In this document: piece after piece, positions 17,226-27,051 of the stretch
Layout: every line of letters begins with the position of its first letter
How positions within the stretch are numbered: position 1 is the first letter of the stretch
DNA from: Scatomonas sp963930955
Lineage (GTDB): Bacteria > Bacillota > Clostridia > Lachnospirales > Lachnospiraceae
Direction: 5' to 3'
Length of the DNA stretch: 64,000 nucleotides
Assembly (NCBI GenBank): GCA_963930955.1
Contig: OZ006967.1
Coordinates: 2,790,001 to 2,854,000 of the forward strand
Position numbers and translations under genes: made by a program
Notes under the pieces: generated by a model
Databases searched by the model: none
Told to the model about the DNA's origin: nothing
The model's input: only the letters and a program-made list of their open reading frames with translations

Positions 17226-19790
17226 ATGAATTTTGGCCGTAAAAATATCCTGGACAGAAAGGAGCAGCTGAATTCCTCTTCTGCAAAACTGCAGAAAAAA
17301 ACAGGGGTTTCTCTTCTGCGGGTGGTCCTGTACGCCATCCTGGCTCTCTGTACCATCGGGATCTGTCTGGGCATCGGCGCGTACCGGGGCATTATCGCCA
17401 GCGCGCCGGATATCGCCGATGTAAATATCATGCCCATGGGCTACGCCACCTTTGTGTACGATTCCAACGGAAATCAGATGCAGCGCCTGACCTACGCGGA
17501 AGGAAACCGGGTATCTGTTTCGATTGGAGATATTCCGGAAAACATGCAGCATGCCATTGTGGCCATTGAGGATTCCCGTTTTTACGAACACAACGGGGTG
17601 GATCCCCAGGGTATGCTCCGGGCCATTGCCGTGGCGGTCAGCAGCGGACTGCAGCGGACAGAGGGAGCCAGCACCATTACCCAGCAGCTGCTGAAAAATA
17701 ATGTTTTCACCGACTGGACGGAGGAGAGCACCATTGAATCCATCAAGCGGAAACTCCAGGAGCAGCATCTGGCGGTAAAGCTGGAAAAGTATCTGGCGGA
17801 GCAGGGGGAAAATCCCAAGGATGTGATCCTGGAAAACTACCTGAACACCGTAAACTTCGGCTCCGGCGCCTACGGAGTCCAGACTGCCGCCCAGACCTAT
17901 TTCGGCAAGGACTGCAAGGATCTGACCCTCTCCGAGTGCGCGGTTCTGGCGGCTATCCCCCAGAATCCCACCTGGTGGAATCCCCGGAACCATCCGGAAA
18001 ACAATGCCATCCGCCGGGAAACCGTTCTGGATTACATGCTGGAGCAGGGCTATATCACCCAGGAGGATCATGACGCCGCCCTGGCCGACGATGTATACAC
18101 CCGGATCCAGCAGCACGCCGAGAGCCAGTCTACAGAGGAAGCACCTTATTCCTATTTTATTGACGAACTTATCAGCCAGGTCCGCAAAGATCTTATGGAG
18201 CAGAAGGGATATACGGAGGTCCAGGCCAACAATGCCATCTACAGCGGCGGCCTGCGGATCTACAGCACCCAGGATCCGGCCATCCAGCAGATCATGGATG
18301 AGGAATTTCAAAACGAAGCCAACTATCCCCCGGGAACAGAAATCGGCCTGGACTGGGCTCTGACTGTGGACCACGCAGACGGCACCCGGAAGAATTACAG
18401 CCGGGAAATGCTGCAGCTGTATTTCCGGGAACAGGGAGATTCTTCCTTTGACCTGCTGTTTGGTTCCCAGGAGGAGGCGCAGAGTTACATCGATCAGTAC
18501 AAAGCAGCGGTGGTAGGGGAAGGAGATACCATTGTGGCGGAGCGCAGCAGCTTTACTCCCCAGCCTCAGGCGGCTATGACCATTCTGGATCAGAAAACCG
18601 GCTATGTAAAGGGCATTGTAGGGGGCAGAGGGCAGAAAACCGCCAGCCTGACCCTGAACCGGGCCACGGACACCTATGAACAGCCCGGATCCACCTTTAA
18701 GATTCTTTCCACTTACGGGCCGGCCCTGGACGCCGGAAAGATCACCCTGGCCACCCACATTGCGGATGAACCCTACAGCTATTCCGACGGAACCCCTCTC
18801 CACAACGCGGACAATGCCTACCACGGCAATGTCTCTGTGCGGACGTCCATTGCCAATTCCTACAATATCCCTGCGGTAAAGGTCCTGACAGAGATTTCAC
18901 CCTCCACCGGGTTCCAGTACCTTCTGCGTCTTGGCTTTACCACCCTGGAGGAAGGCTCCGATGAGATCCAGCCTCTGGCCCTGGGAGGAATCACCAACGG
19001 CGTCAGCGTTCTGGAGCTGGCGGCGGCCTACGGGGCCGTGGCCAACGGCGGCGTCTACGTGGAACCGGTCTTTTACACAAAGGTTACGGATCAGCAGGGC
19101 AATGTGCTGCTGGAAAATACGCAGGTAAAAACCCAGGTATTTAAAGACAGCACCGCCTATCTGCTGACCAGCGCCATGGAAGACGTGGTAAATTCCGGCA
19201 CCGGTACGGCCTTCCAGCTGGATCACATGACGCAGGCGGGAAAAACCGGTACCACCACCTCCTATATGGATCTGGTATTTGCCGGATTTACTCCCTATTA
19301 TACCGGGGCCATCTGGGCCGGCTATGATATGAACGCGGAACTGCCTGCGGAGTACCGTTCTTTTCACCAGACCCTCTGGAAAAATGTTATGAACCGTATT
19401 CACGAAAATCTGCAGGACCAGGAATTTGCCCGGCCTTCTTCCATAGAGGAGGTAACCATCTGCGCTGATTCAGGGCTGCTGGCAGGCAGCGGATGTTCCC
19501 GGATCACAGAATACTTTGACCACTCCAGCGCGCCTACGGCCCGCTGCACCCAGCATGTGCCGAAGCCCACGCCTACGCCTACACCTACCAGGACTCCGGA
19601 GCCTACGGAAGCTCCGGAACCCGAACCTACGGAGGAGCCGGAACCCGAGCCTACAGAAATTCCGGAACCCGAACCTACGGAGGAGCCGGAACCCGAGCCT
19701 ACAGAAGCTCCGGAACCCGAACCTACGGAGGAGCCGGAACCCGAACCTACGGAGGAGCCGCCCCAGACGCCGCCGGAGGAAGTGGAATAA
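17226..19790 (+). CDS. Class A penicillin-binding protein (bifunctional transglycosylase/transpeptidase)
   Basis: The product has 854 residues and starts at 17226 (TAGGAGG 7 nt upstream). It has a membrane anchor at about 30-53, a glycosyltransferase domain (EDSRFYEHNGVDPQGMLRA; EGASTITQQLLKNN), then a transpeptidase domain with catalytic Ser489 in QPGSTFK, the SxN motif in SIANSYNIPAV and KTGTT near 672. It polymerises and cross-links peptidoglycan outside the membrane. The C-terminus is a low-complexity Pro/Glu/Thr tail with 8-residue repeats of the form EPTEEPEP. Such tails occur in Clostridia PBPs, but their length usually varies. Confidence 0.93.
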   Translation: MNFGRKNILDRKEQLNSSSAKLQKKTGVSLLRVVLYAILALCTIGICLGIGAYRGIIASAPDIADVNIMPMGYATFVYDSNGNQMQRLTYAEGNRVSVSIGDIPENMQHAIVAIEDSRFYEHNGVDPQGMLRAIAVAVSSGLQRTEGASTITQQLLKNNVFTDWTEESTIESIKRKLQEQHLAVKLEKYLAEQGENPKDVILENYLNTVNFGSGAYGVQTAAQTYFGKDCKDLTLSECAVLAAIPQNPTWWNPRNHPENNAIRRETVLDYMLEQGYITQEDHDAALADDVYTRIQQHAESQSTEEAPYSYFIDELISQVRKDLMEQKGYTEVQANNAIYSGGLRIYSTQDPAIQQIMDEEFQNEANYPPGTEIGLDWALTVDHADGTRKNYSREMLQLYFREQGDSSFDLLFGSQEEAQSYIDQYKAAVVGEGDTIVAERSSFTPQPQAAMTILDQKTGYVKGIVGGRGQKTASLTLNRATDTYEQPGSTFKILSTYGPALDAGKITLATHIADEPYSYSDGTPLHNADNAYHGNVSVRTSIANSYNIPAVKVLTEISPSTGFQYLLRLGFTTLEEGSDEIQPLALGGITNGVSVLELAAAYGAVANGGVYVEPVFYTKVTDQQGNVLLENTQVKTQVFKDSTAYLLTSAMEDVVNSGTGTAFQLDHMTQAGKTGTTTSYMDLVFAGFTPYYTGAIWAGYDMNAELPAEYRSFHQTLWKNVMNRIHENLQDQEFARPSSIEEVTICADSGLLAGSGCSRITEYFDHSSAPTARCTQHVPKPTPTPTPTRTPEPTEAPEPEPTEEPEPEPTEIPEPEPTEEPEPEPTEAPEPEPTEEPEPEPTEEPPQTPPEEVE
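19600..19770 (+). repeat. 24-bp coding repeats in the PBP tail (EPTExPEP)
   Basis: About seven tandem copies of an 8-codon unit encode EPTEAPEP, EPTEEPEP and EPTEIPEP variants, with near-identical nucleotides (GAACCTACGGAGGAGCC-type). The repeats are in frame, so gain or loss of a unit keeps the protein open. Confidence 0.85.
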
Positions 19791-19811
19791 CCTGCATCCC
19801 GCAAAATAAGA

Positions 19812-19855
19812 GAGTCCCAAAAGTCATAAAGTGTGACTTTTGGGACTCCTTTTTG
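19812..19855 (+). terminator. Terminator after the class A PBP gene
   Basis: A perfect 15-bp stem (GAGTCCCAAAAGTCA and its complement, 7-nt loop) is followed by CTTTTT at 19849-19854. Confidence 0.9.
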
Positions 19856-19904
19856 TCTTAGTTCGCTGAATTTCCGTATAAATTAAGCCGGCAGGGCTGT
19901 CCGC

Positions 19905-20843
19905 TTAATCCAGCACCATTCTGGCCGCTCCATAGATGCCCGCTTCGTTGCCCAGCTTTGCCAGTACAATGGGGGTATCTTTACAGGAGGGGAAGGCGTG
20001 CTTCCGGTAATACTTCTCCACTGCCTCTACCAGGGGCTGTCCGGCTTTGGAAACGCCGCCGCCCAGAACAAAAATTTCCGGATCCGTAACGCAGGCGAAG
20101 ATAGCCATGGTCCGTCCCAGGTAGCCGGCAAACTGATCTACAATGGCCGCCGCCGCCGGATCGCCGGCCTTATAAGCGTCAAAGATGGATTTGGCGGAAA
20201 GCTCCCCGCCGCGAAGGACGCTGTCCTCCCGGGAGGCTTCCAGATATTTCCGGGCCAGGCGCACCAGGCCCGTGGCGGATGCCATCTGCTCCAGGCAGCC
20301 CTGATTGCCGCAGTTGCAGTGTTCCGTCTCAGCGGGCTCCACCGCCGCGTGACCCACTTCGCCGCCGGCTCCATGGGCTCCGGCAATGATCTTTCCGTCA
20401 ATGATCACGCCGCCTCCCACGCCGGTTCCCAGGGTCAGCAGGATCAGATTGGAGGTGCCTTTTCCGCCTCCCATCCACATTTCTCCCAGGGCGGCCACAT
20501 TGGCATCGTTTCCTACCCGGACCTTCATGCCCAGGCTCTCTTCCAGCTCTCCGGCTACATTTTTGTAGCCCCAGTGGAGATTCACCGCAGTGGGGACTTC
20601 TCCTTTGCTGTTGACCGGTCCCGGCACGCCGATGCCCAGTCCCAGGATCTTTGAAGCCTCCAGATTTCTCTGACGGATCTTATCCTTTACAGATGCAGCC
20701 ACATCCGGCAGGATATTCTCTCCCTGGTTTTCCGTCCGGGTGGGAAGCTCCCACATTTCCAGAAGTTTCCCCTGGTCCGTGAACAGTCCGCACTTGACGG
20801 TGGTACCTCCTACGTCGATTCCAAACACTACCGATTCCTTCAT
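19905..20843 (-). CDS. glk: ROK-family glucokinase
   Basis: This 312-residue protein has the ATP-binding DVGGTTVKCGLF at the N-terminus, GNDANVAALGEMWMG, the ROK zinc motif in EHCNCGNQGCLEQMAS, and GAHGAGGEVGH. These match Firmicutes ROK glucokinases that phosphorylate glucose in the cytoplasm. Its start overlaps the hprK stop by 4 nt, so the two are translationally coupled. That pairing suggests joint control of sugar phosphorylation and carbon catabolite signalling. There is no N-terminal helix-turn-helix, so it is a kinase and not a ROK repressor. Confidence 0.9.
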   Translation of the reverse strand: MKESVVFGIDVGGTTVKCGLFTDQGKLLEMWELPTRTENQGENILPDVAASVKDKIRQRNLEASKILGLGIGVPGPVNSKGEVPTAVNLHWGYKNVAGELEESLGMKVRVGNDANVAALGEMWMGGGKGTSNLILLTLGTGVGGGVIIDGKIIAGAHGAGGEVGHAAVEPAETEHCNCGNQGCLEQMASATGLVRLARKYLEASREDSVLRGGELSAKSIFDAYKAGDPAAAAIVDQFAGYLGRTMAIFACVTDPEIFVLGGGVSKAGQPLVEAVEKYYRKHAFPSCKDTPIVLAKLGNEAGIYGAARMVLD

Positions 20844-21781
20844 ATTTCTTCCTCCCTCTTTCTGGCAAGATTCTCCTGCACGCGCTTGTACAGTTCCTGC
20901 GCGGCGTTGTATCCCATCTTCTTCTGTCTGTGGTTGACCGCTGCCGTCTCCACGATAATCGCCAGGTTCCGTCCGGGACGGATGGGGAGAGAATGACAGA
21001 CCACTTTGTTTCCGAGAAATTCCGTGTACTCCTCCTCCAGGCCCAGACGGTCGTATTCCTTATCCCGGTTCCACTCTTCCAGCTTGATGACCAGATCGAT
21101 GGAATGGGTGTTCTCCACACATTCCACACCGTAAAGCATCTTTACATCGATAATGCCGATACCCCGCAGTTCGATAAAATGCCGGGTAATGTCCGGGGCG
21201 GATCCTACCAGGGTGGCCTCGCTGACTTTCTTGATCTCTACCACATCATCGCTGATGAGACGATGGCCCCGCTTGATCAGTTCCAGGGCAGCTTCACTCT
21301 TGCCAATGCCGCTTTCGCCCATGATCAGAACGCCCTCGCCAAATACGTCTACCAGCACGCCGTGAATGGAGATGGTGGGGGCCAGCTCCACGCCCATCCA
21401 GCGGATGATCTCCGCGGTAAAAGAGGAGGTGCTCTTGTCTGTGCACAGGGTGGGAACCTTGTACTTTCTGGCCAGCTCCAGCAGTTCCGGGCCGGGTTTG
21501 GTCAGGGTCGTAAAGATCACGCAGGGGATCCCCCTGGAGATAAAGGCTTCGTAAGCCGCCTTCCGCTCCTCCAGTTCCAGATGCTGCAGATAGGTGAACT
21601 CTACATAACCGATGATCTGCACCCGCTCATGGGCAAAATGCTCAAAATAACCCGTCAGCTGCAGAGCCGGACGGTTGATCTCCGGAATGGTGATCCGGCA
21701 CTCATCGGTGTCGATCTCCGGAGTCATATTCCGCAGATCCAGTGCTTCCACTAATTTTGTTAATTTGATGTATTTCATCAT
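20840..21781 (-). CDS. hprK: HPr kinase/phosphorylase
   Basis: The 313-residue protein starts at MMKYIKLTKLVEALDLRNMT (21781, GAGGAGGAG upstream; the frame extends to 21826 without a site). It has the P-loop (GESGIGKSEAALELIKRGHR), the HprK signature around LRGIGIIDVKMLYG and the C-terminal NHRQKKMGYNAAQELYKRVQ. It phosphorylates Ser46 of HPr and reverses this, setting carbon catabolite control through CcpA. It lies between uvrC and glk in a run of close minus-strand genes. Confidence 0.94.
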   Translation of the reverse strand: MMKYIKLTKLVEALDLRNMTPEIDTDECRITIPEINRPALQLTGYFEHFAHERVQIIGYVEFTYLQHLELEERKAAYEAFISRGIPCVIFTTLTKPGPELLELARKYKVPTLCTDKSTSSFTAEIIRWMGVELAPTISIHGVLVDVFGEGVLIMGESGIGKSEAALELIKRGHRLISDDVVEIKKVSEATLVGSAPDITRHFIELRGIGIIDVKMLYGVECVENTHSIDLVIKLEEWNRDKEYDRLGLEEEYTEFLGNKVVCHSLPIRPGRNLAIIVETAAVNHRQKKMGYNAAQELYKRVQENLARKREEEI

Positions 21782-21853
21782 CACGCTCTCCTCCTCACTG
21801 CGGCGCCCGCAGACTGATATTTGCATTCATCATACCATATCCCTGCCTCCGCT

Positions 21854-23698
21854 TCAACCGGAGGCGCCGGTGTCCCGGTGAAAAAATTCATAGACCGACC
21901 GGGCCGCCCGCTGGTTCATGGAGGGCAGGGCCGCCAGTTCTTCCTGGGAAGCCTGCCGGATCTCCTCCAGACTCTGGTAGCGGCGCATAAGCTCCTTTCT
22001 GCGGCCCGGGCCGATACCGGGAATGTCGTCCAGGATGGAATGAACCTGGCCTTTGCTCCGCAGGAGCCGGTGATACTCAATGGCAAAACGGTGGGCCTCA
22101 TCCTGGATCCGGGTGATCAGGTGGAAGCCTTCGGAATTCCGCTCTATGGGCAGTTCACGATTTTCAAAATACAGACCCCTGGTCCGGTGTTTCTCATCTT
22201 TCACCATGCCGCAGACCCGGATGGACAGCCCCAGCTTTTCCAGCACGGATAAGGCAATGTTCACCTGGCCCCGGCCTCCGTCCATGAGGATCAGGTCCGG
22301 CATTTTTTCAAAGCCCGCGTCCTCCGCCAGCCCTCTCCGGAACCGGCGGCTCAGCACCTCTTCCATGCTGGCGTAATCGTTGGGCCCTTCCACCGTCTGG
22401 ATCCGGAATTTCCGGTAATCTGCCCGTTTGGGCTTTCCTTTTTCATAGACCACCATAGAACCTACGGACTGGAAGCCGCTGATATTGGAAATATCGTAGG
22501 CCTCGATCCGCTCCGGGGGATCTATGCCCAGCCATTTGCCGATCTCTTTCACCGCCCCGATGGTGCGTCCCTCTTCTCTCTTCAGCCGCTCCCGGTCCTG
22601 GCCAAGAACGATCTCCGCATTTCTTTGGGCCAGTTCCACCAGCTTTTCCTTGGTTCCTTTTTTCGGAACCCGGATGTGCACCCGCTGCCCCCGTTTCCTG
22701 GTGAGCCACTCCTCCAGGATTTCCTGGTCCTCTATTTCCTCCGAGAGCATGAGCTCTTTGGGGATAAAGGGGGTGCCTGCGTAGAACTGCTTGACAAAGC
22801 TGGAAAGCACATCCCGTCTTTCTTCTCCTTCCGCTACCCGCAGATAGAAATGCTCCCGGCCGATGAGTTTTCCGTCCCGGATAAAGAAGACCTGGGCCAC
22901 CGCGTCCCCCCGGTCCAGAGCCAGGGCGGCCACATCCTTGTCCTCTCCGTCCCCGCTGGTGATCTTCTGGTGTTCCCCGATACGCCGGACGCTGTCTATA
23001 AGATCCCGGTACTCAGCAGCCTCCTCGAAATGGAGTTCTTCCGCAGCCCGGTTCATCTTTTCCGTCAGATCCCCGACTACTTCCCGGAAATTGCCGTTGA
23101 GAAAGGCCACCGCCTGATCCACCTGCTTCCGGTATTCTTCCCGGGAGATCCAGCCCTGGCAGGGAGCTTTGCACTGATGGATGTGATAGTAAAGACAGGG
23201 CCGCTCCTTTCCCTGCTCCGCCGGCAGCTTTCTGCTGCAGGACCGGAGATGGTACAGCCTGCGGATCAGTTCAATGGTCTCTTTCACCGCCGCGGCGCTG
23301 GTATAAGGGCCGTAGTACTTGGATTTATCCTTTTTCATGGTCCGGGAAAACAGTACCCGGGGATACTCCTCCTGGAGCGTCACCCGGATAAAGGGATAGG
23401 CCTTGTCGTCCTTCAGCATGGTATTGTACTTAGGCCGGTATTCTTTAATAAGATTGCACTCCAGAACCAGAGCTTCCAGCTCCGAATCTGTGACAATATA
23501 CTCAAAGCGGGCGATCTGAGGCACCATGCTCTCGATCTTCAGCCCTTTCCTGCGGCTGCTCTGAAAATACTGGCGCACCCGGTTTTTCAGGCTCACCGCC
23601 TTGCCCACATAGATAATCTCGTCCCGGGCGTCGTGCATCAGGTATACTCCCGGCTTTCCCGGCAGCTTTTTTAGTTCTTCCTCAATATTAAAAGCCAT
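21854..23698 (-). CDS. uvrC: Excinuclease ABC subunit C
   Basis: This 614-residue protein has the GIY-YIG nuclease domain (KPGVYLMHDARDEIIYVGKA), a Cys pair region (LRSCSRKL...PCLYYHIHQCKAPCQGWI), a UVR domain (EELHFEEAAEYRDLIDSVRR), the RNase H-like C-terminal nuclease (AYDISNISGFQSVGSMVVYE, LILMDGGRGQVNIA) and the helix-hairpin-helix end (LDDIPGIGPGRRKELMRRYQ). It makes the dual incisions of nucleotide excision repair. It starts 2 bp after ftsH. Confidence 0.96.
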   Translation of the reverse strand: MAFNIEEELKKLPGKPGVYLMHDARDEIIYVGKAVSLKNRVRQYFQSSRRKGLKIESMVPQIARFEYIVTDSELEALVLECNLIKEYRPKYNTMLKDDKAYPFIRVTLQEEYPRVLFSRTMKKDKSKYYGPYTSAAAVKETIELIRRLYHLRSCSRKLPAEQGKERPCLYYHIHQCKAPCQGWISREEYRKQVDQAVAFLNGNFREVVGDLTEKMNRAAEELHFEEAAEYRDLIDSVRRIGEHQKITSGDGEDKDVAALALDRGDAVAQVFFIRDGKLIGREHFYLRVAEGEERRDVLSSFVKQFYAGTPFIPKELMLSEEIEDQEILEEWLTRKRGQRVHIRVPKKGTKEKLVELAQRNAEIVLGQDRERLKREEGRTIGAVKEIGKWLGIDPPERIEAYDISNISGFQSVGSMVVYEKGKPKRADYRKFRIQTVEGPNDYASMEEVLSRRFRRGLAEDAGFEKMPDLILMDGGRGQVNIALSVLEKLGLSIRVCGMVKDEKHRTRGLYFENRELPIERNSEGFHLITRIQDEAHRFAIEYHRLLRSKGQVHSILDDIPGIGPGRRKELMRRYQSLEEIRQASQEELAALPSMNQRAARSVYEFFHRDTGASG

Positions 23699-23700
23699 TC

Positions 23701-25584
23701 TTACGCTTCCTCCGGTGCGGTTTCCTCCGCCTGTACCTGATGAAACAGTTCCATAAACTCCCTGCCGGTGATGGTTTCCTGGCGGATCAGAAAATCCGCG
23801 ATCCGGTCCAGGGCTTTCCGGTTCTCTGCCAGAAGGTTTTTCGCCTCCTGGTAGGCCTCTTTCAGTTTCTTCATTACCTCATGGTCGATCTCCGTGGCGG
23901 TGGCGTCCCCGCAGTTCAGATAGGTTCTGCCCTCCAGATACTGGTCCTCCTGCTCCGCCAGGCCCATAAGGCCGAATTTTTCCGACATGCCGTACTGGGT
24001 GATCATAGCCCGGACAATCCTGGTGGCCCGCTCAATGTCGTTGGCCGCCCCGGTGGTAACGTTGCCGAAAACCAGCTCCTCCGCTGCCCGGCCGGCCAGC
24101 AGGCCCACTACCATGGCTTCCAGTTCCCGTTTGGTGTTCAGATACTTTTCTTCTTCCGGCACCTGCATCACATAGCCCAGGGCTCCCATGGTCCGGGGCA
24201 CGATGGTAATCTTCTGCACCGGCTCCGCGTCCTTCTGCAGGGCGCTGACCAGGGCGTGCCCCACCTCGTGGTAAGCCACAATCCGCCGTTCCTCCTGGCT
24301 CAGGATCCGGTCCTTTTTTTCCTTGCCCATAAGGACGATCTCCACCGCTTCCAGCAGATCCTTCTGGGACACGGCCTGCCTGCCGTTCTTTACCGCCAGG
24401 ATCGCCGCCTCATTGATCATATTGGCCAGATCCGAGCCCGCCGCTCCGGAGGTGGCCAGGGCAATGGCGTCAAAATCTACGGTCTCATCCAGCTGCACCT
24501 TCCTGGCATGCACCTTCAGGATATTCACCCGGCCTTTCAGATCCGGCCGGTCCACAATGATCCGCCGGTCAAAGCGGCCCGGACGGAGCAGCGCCGGATC
24601 CAGCACCTCCGGCCGGTTGGTGGCCGCCAGGATCAGCAGGCCCTTGGAGCTGTCGAACCCATCCATCTCCGCCAGGAGCTGGTTCAGGGTCTGCTCCCTT
24701 TCATCGTTTCCCCCGTAATGGGTATCCCGGGTCTTGCCGATGGCGTCGATCTCATCGATAAAAATAATGCAGGGGGCGCTTTTCTTGGCTTCTTCAAACA
24801 GATCCCGGACCCGGGAGGCGCCTACCCCCACGAACATTTCCACAAATTCTGAACCGGACAGGGAAAAGAAGGGCACATGGGCCTCTCCCGCCACTGCTTT
24901 GGCCAGCAGGGTCTTGCCGGTTCCCGGAGGGCCTACCAGCAGGGCGCCTTTTGGCAATTTGGCGCCGATCCGGGTATAGGTCTCCGGATTGTGAAGGAAT
25001 TCCACCACTTCCTGCAGAGACTCCTTGGCCTCGTCCTGGCCGGCCACATCCTGAAAGGTAATGCCCGTTTCCTGCTGTACATAAGAGCGGGCTTTGCTTT
25101 TTCCCACTCCCATAAGGCCGCCGCTGCGGTTCATATAGCGCATGATCAGCAGAAAGCCCACCACTACCGTCAGCAGGGGCACCACGATCCCCAGCACCGC
25201 GGAAAGAATGGACTCCGCCACATCCGGCTGTTTTTTAGAAAACTCGATCTCCCGGCCCTTCAGAAGCTCCAGGAGGGCGTTTTCATCTCCCACCAGGTTG
25301 GCGGTATAGCGAAGGTTTTCTCCCTCTCCATCGGTTTCCCGGGATGTGATCTCCAGTTTATCCGAGGAATCTACCACCACCTCCTGGATCTGATCCTGCT
25401 CTACCATTTCCACAAAGGCGTCATAGGGTATTTCTTCCGGCTTGCTTCCTCCGGCCACCGTCTGCAGGATCCCGAAGACAATGAGCAGGATCAGCAGACA
25501 GGCTGCCAGGATCCACCATATATTTCTGTTGTTCGGTTTCTTGTCCCCCTGTTTTTCATTTTGGCTGTGGGGCTGCTGCTCCAT
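23701..25584 (-). CDS. ftsH: ATP-dependent zinc metalloprotease FtsH
   Basis: This 627-residue protein has two membrane segments (about 22-44 and 125-147) around a small extracytoplasmic domain, an AAA+ module (Walker A GPPGTGKT, Walker B IIFIDEIDAIG, SRH TNRPEVLDPALLRPGRFDRR) and the protease site HEVGHALV (HExxH). It extracts and degrades damaged membrane proteins and some regulators. The length is typical. It is followed 2 bp later by uvrC and preceded by hydG. Confidence 0.96.
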   Translation of the reverse strand: MEQQPHSQNEKQGDKKPNNRNIWWILAACLLILLIVFGILQTVAGGSKPEEIPYDAFVEMVEQDQIQEVVVDSSDKLEITSRETDGEGENLRYTANLVGDENALLELLKGREIEFSKKQPDVAESILSAVLGIVVPLLTVVVGFLLIMRYMNRSGGLMGVGKSKARSYVQQETGITFQDVAGQDEAKESLQEVVEFLHNPETYTRIGAKLPKGALLVGPPGTGKTLLAKAVAGEAHVPFFSLSGSEFVEMFVGVGASRVRDLFEEAKKSAPCIIFIDEIDAIGKTRDTHYGGNDEREQTLNQLLAEMDGFDSSKGLLILAATNRPEVLDPALLRPGRFDRRIIVDRPDLKGRVNILKVHARKVQLDETVDFDAIALATSGAAGSDLANMINEAAILAVKNGRQAVSQKDLLEAVEIVLMGKEKKDRILSQEERRIVAYHEVGHALVSALQKDAEPVQKITIVPRTMGALGYVMQVPEEEKYLNTKRELEAMVVGLLAGRAAEELVFGNVTTGAANDIERATRIVRAMITQYGMSEKFGLMGLAEQEDQYLEGRTYLNCGDATATEIDHEVMKKLKEAYQEAKNLLAENRKALDRIADFLIRQETITGREFMELFHQVQAEETAPEEA

Positions 25585-25632
25585 GTAAACCTCCTGTTCC
25601 TCTTCTATTTCCGATCCGCTCCGGATCTTGGG

Positions 25633-27051
25633 TTAAAATCTGAAATCTCTCTGTCCCCGGCGGATCTTCTCCAGATTTTCCTCCAGAATCTGCCGGGTCC
25701 TCTCTCTGGGCACCTTGGGGATCTCTCTCTGGATCAGAGCTTCCCCTGCGGCCTTGGTCTCCGGGGAGGCGTAGTCCTCCAGATACTCCTGGAGGGTCAT
25801 CAGGGCGTTGGGGTGGCAGCAGTTCAGGATCTGCTGGCTCTTGCAGAGGCTCATAAACCGGTCTCCGGTTCTGCCCTCCCGGTAGCAGGCCGTGCAGAAG
25901 GAGGGAATATAATCCATACCGATGAGCCAGCGGACTACCTGATCCAGAGTCCGGTTATCGCTGACGTCAAACTGCTCCGAGTTTTCCTCCTCTGCTTCCG
26001 GTTCGTAATAGCCCCCCACGCTGGTCCGGGAGCCGCCGCTGATCTGGGAGATCCCGTAACGGATCACCTTCTCCCGGCAGGCCTTGGTCTCCCTGGTGGA
26101 GATGATCATGCCGGTGTAGGGCACAGCCACCCGGATGCAGGCGATGATCTTGCCGAAGGTCTCATCATCAATGCCGTTGTCAAAGGCCTCGGGATCAATG
26201 TCGTCCGCCCGTTTTACCCGGGGCACGCTGATGGTGTGGGGGCCTACCCCGAAGGCCGCCTCCAGGTGCTCCGCGTGCATCAGCAGACCGGCAAATTCAT
26301 ACTTGTACATTTCCAGACCGAAAAGTACCCCCAGGCCCACATCGTCAATGCCCCCTTCCATGGCCCGGTCCATGGCTTCCGTGTGGTAGCAGTAGTCGTG
26401 TTTGGGGCCCGTGGGGTGGAGTTTCTCGTAGCTTTCCCTGTGGTAGGTTTCCTGGAACAGAATGTAAGTACCGATCCCCGCCTCCTTCAGCTTCCGGTAA
26501 TTTTCCACGGTGGTGGCGGCAATATTTACGTTTACCCGGCGGATGGCGCCGTTTTTATGTTTAATGCTGTAAATGGTCTTGATGCAGTCCAGAATGTACT
26601 CGATGGGATTGTTCTTGGGATCCTCCCCGGACTCAATGGCCAGCCGCTTGTGGCCCATATCCTGCAGGGCGATGACCTCCCGCCGGATTTCCTCCTGGGT
26701 CAGCTTCTTTCTGGCAATATGATGATTTTTCTGGTGGTAGGGACAGTAGACACAGCCGTTGATGCAGTAATTAGACACGTACAGAGGCGCGAACATGACG
26801 ATCCGGTTCCCGTAGAAATCTTTCTTGATCTTCTCTGCCAGTTTATAAATTTCCGCATTCAGTTCCGGAATCTGACAGGCCAGCAGCACAGAGGCCTCCC
26901 GGTGGTCCAGTCCCTTTTCCAGAGCCGCCTTCTCCAGGATCTGGCGGATCAGGGCCTCATTTGTCTTGTTCTGTTCCGCGTAGGCCAGGGTATCCTGCAC
27001 CTCCTGGTGATCAATAAATTCATCCGCGTGTTTTGATTTTGGATTATACAT
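25633..27051 (-). CDS. hydG: [FeFe]-hydrogenase maturase HydG (radical SAM tyrosine lyase)
   Basis: This 472-residue protein has the radical-SAM cluster motif CINGCVYC (CxxxCxxC) and the HydG C-terminal domain with CTACYREGRTGDRFMSLC, which binds the auxiliary dangler iron cluster. HydG splits tyrosine to give CO and CN- ligands for the H-cluster. It overlaps hydE by 8 nt. HydF and a hydrogenase are not in the window. ThiH relatives lack this C-terminal Cys set, which supports HydG. Confidence 0.94.
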   Translation of the reverse strand: MYNPKSKHADEFIDHQEVQDTLAYAEQNKTNEALIRQILEKAALEKGLDHREASVLLACQIPELNAEIYKLAEKIKKDFYGNRIVMFAPLYVSNYCINGCVYCPYHQKNHHIARKKLTQEEIRREVIALQDMGHKRLAIESGEDPKNNPIEYILDCIKTIYSIKHKNGAIRRVNVNIAATTVENYRKLKEAGIGTYILFQETYHRESYEKLHPTGPKHDYCYHTEAMDRAMEGGIDDVGLGVLFGLEMYKYEFAGLLMHAEHLEAAFGVGPHTISVPRVKRADDIDPEAFDNGIDDETFGKIIACIRVAVPYTGMIISTRETKACREKVIRYGISQISGGSRTSVGGYYEPEAEEENSEQFDVSDNRTLDQVVRWLIGMDYIPSFCTACYREGRTGDRFMSLCKSQQILNCCHPNALMTLQEYLEDYASPETKAAGEALIQREIPKVPRERTRQILEENLEKIRRGQRDFRF

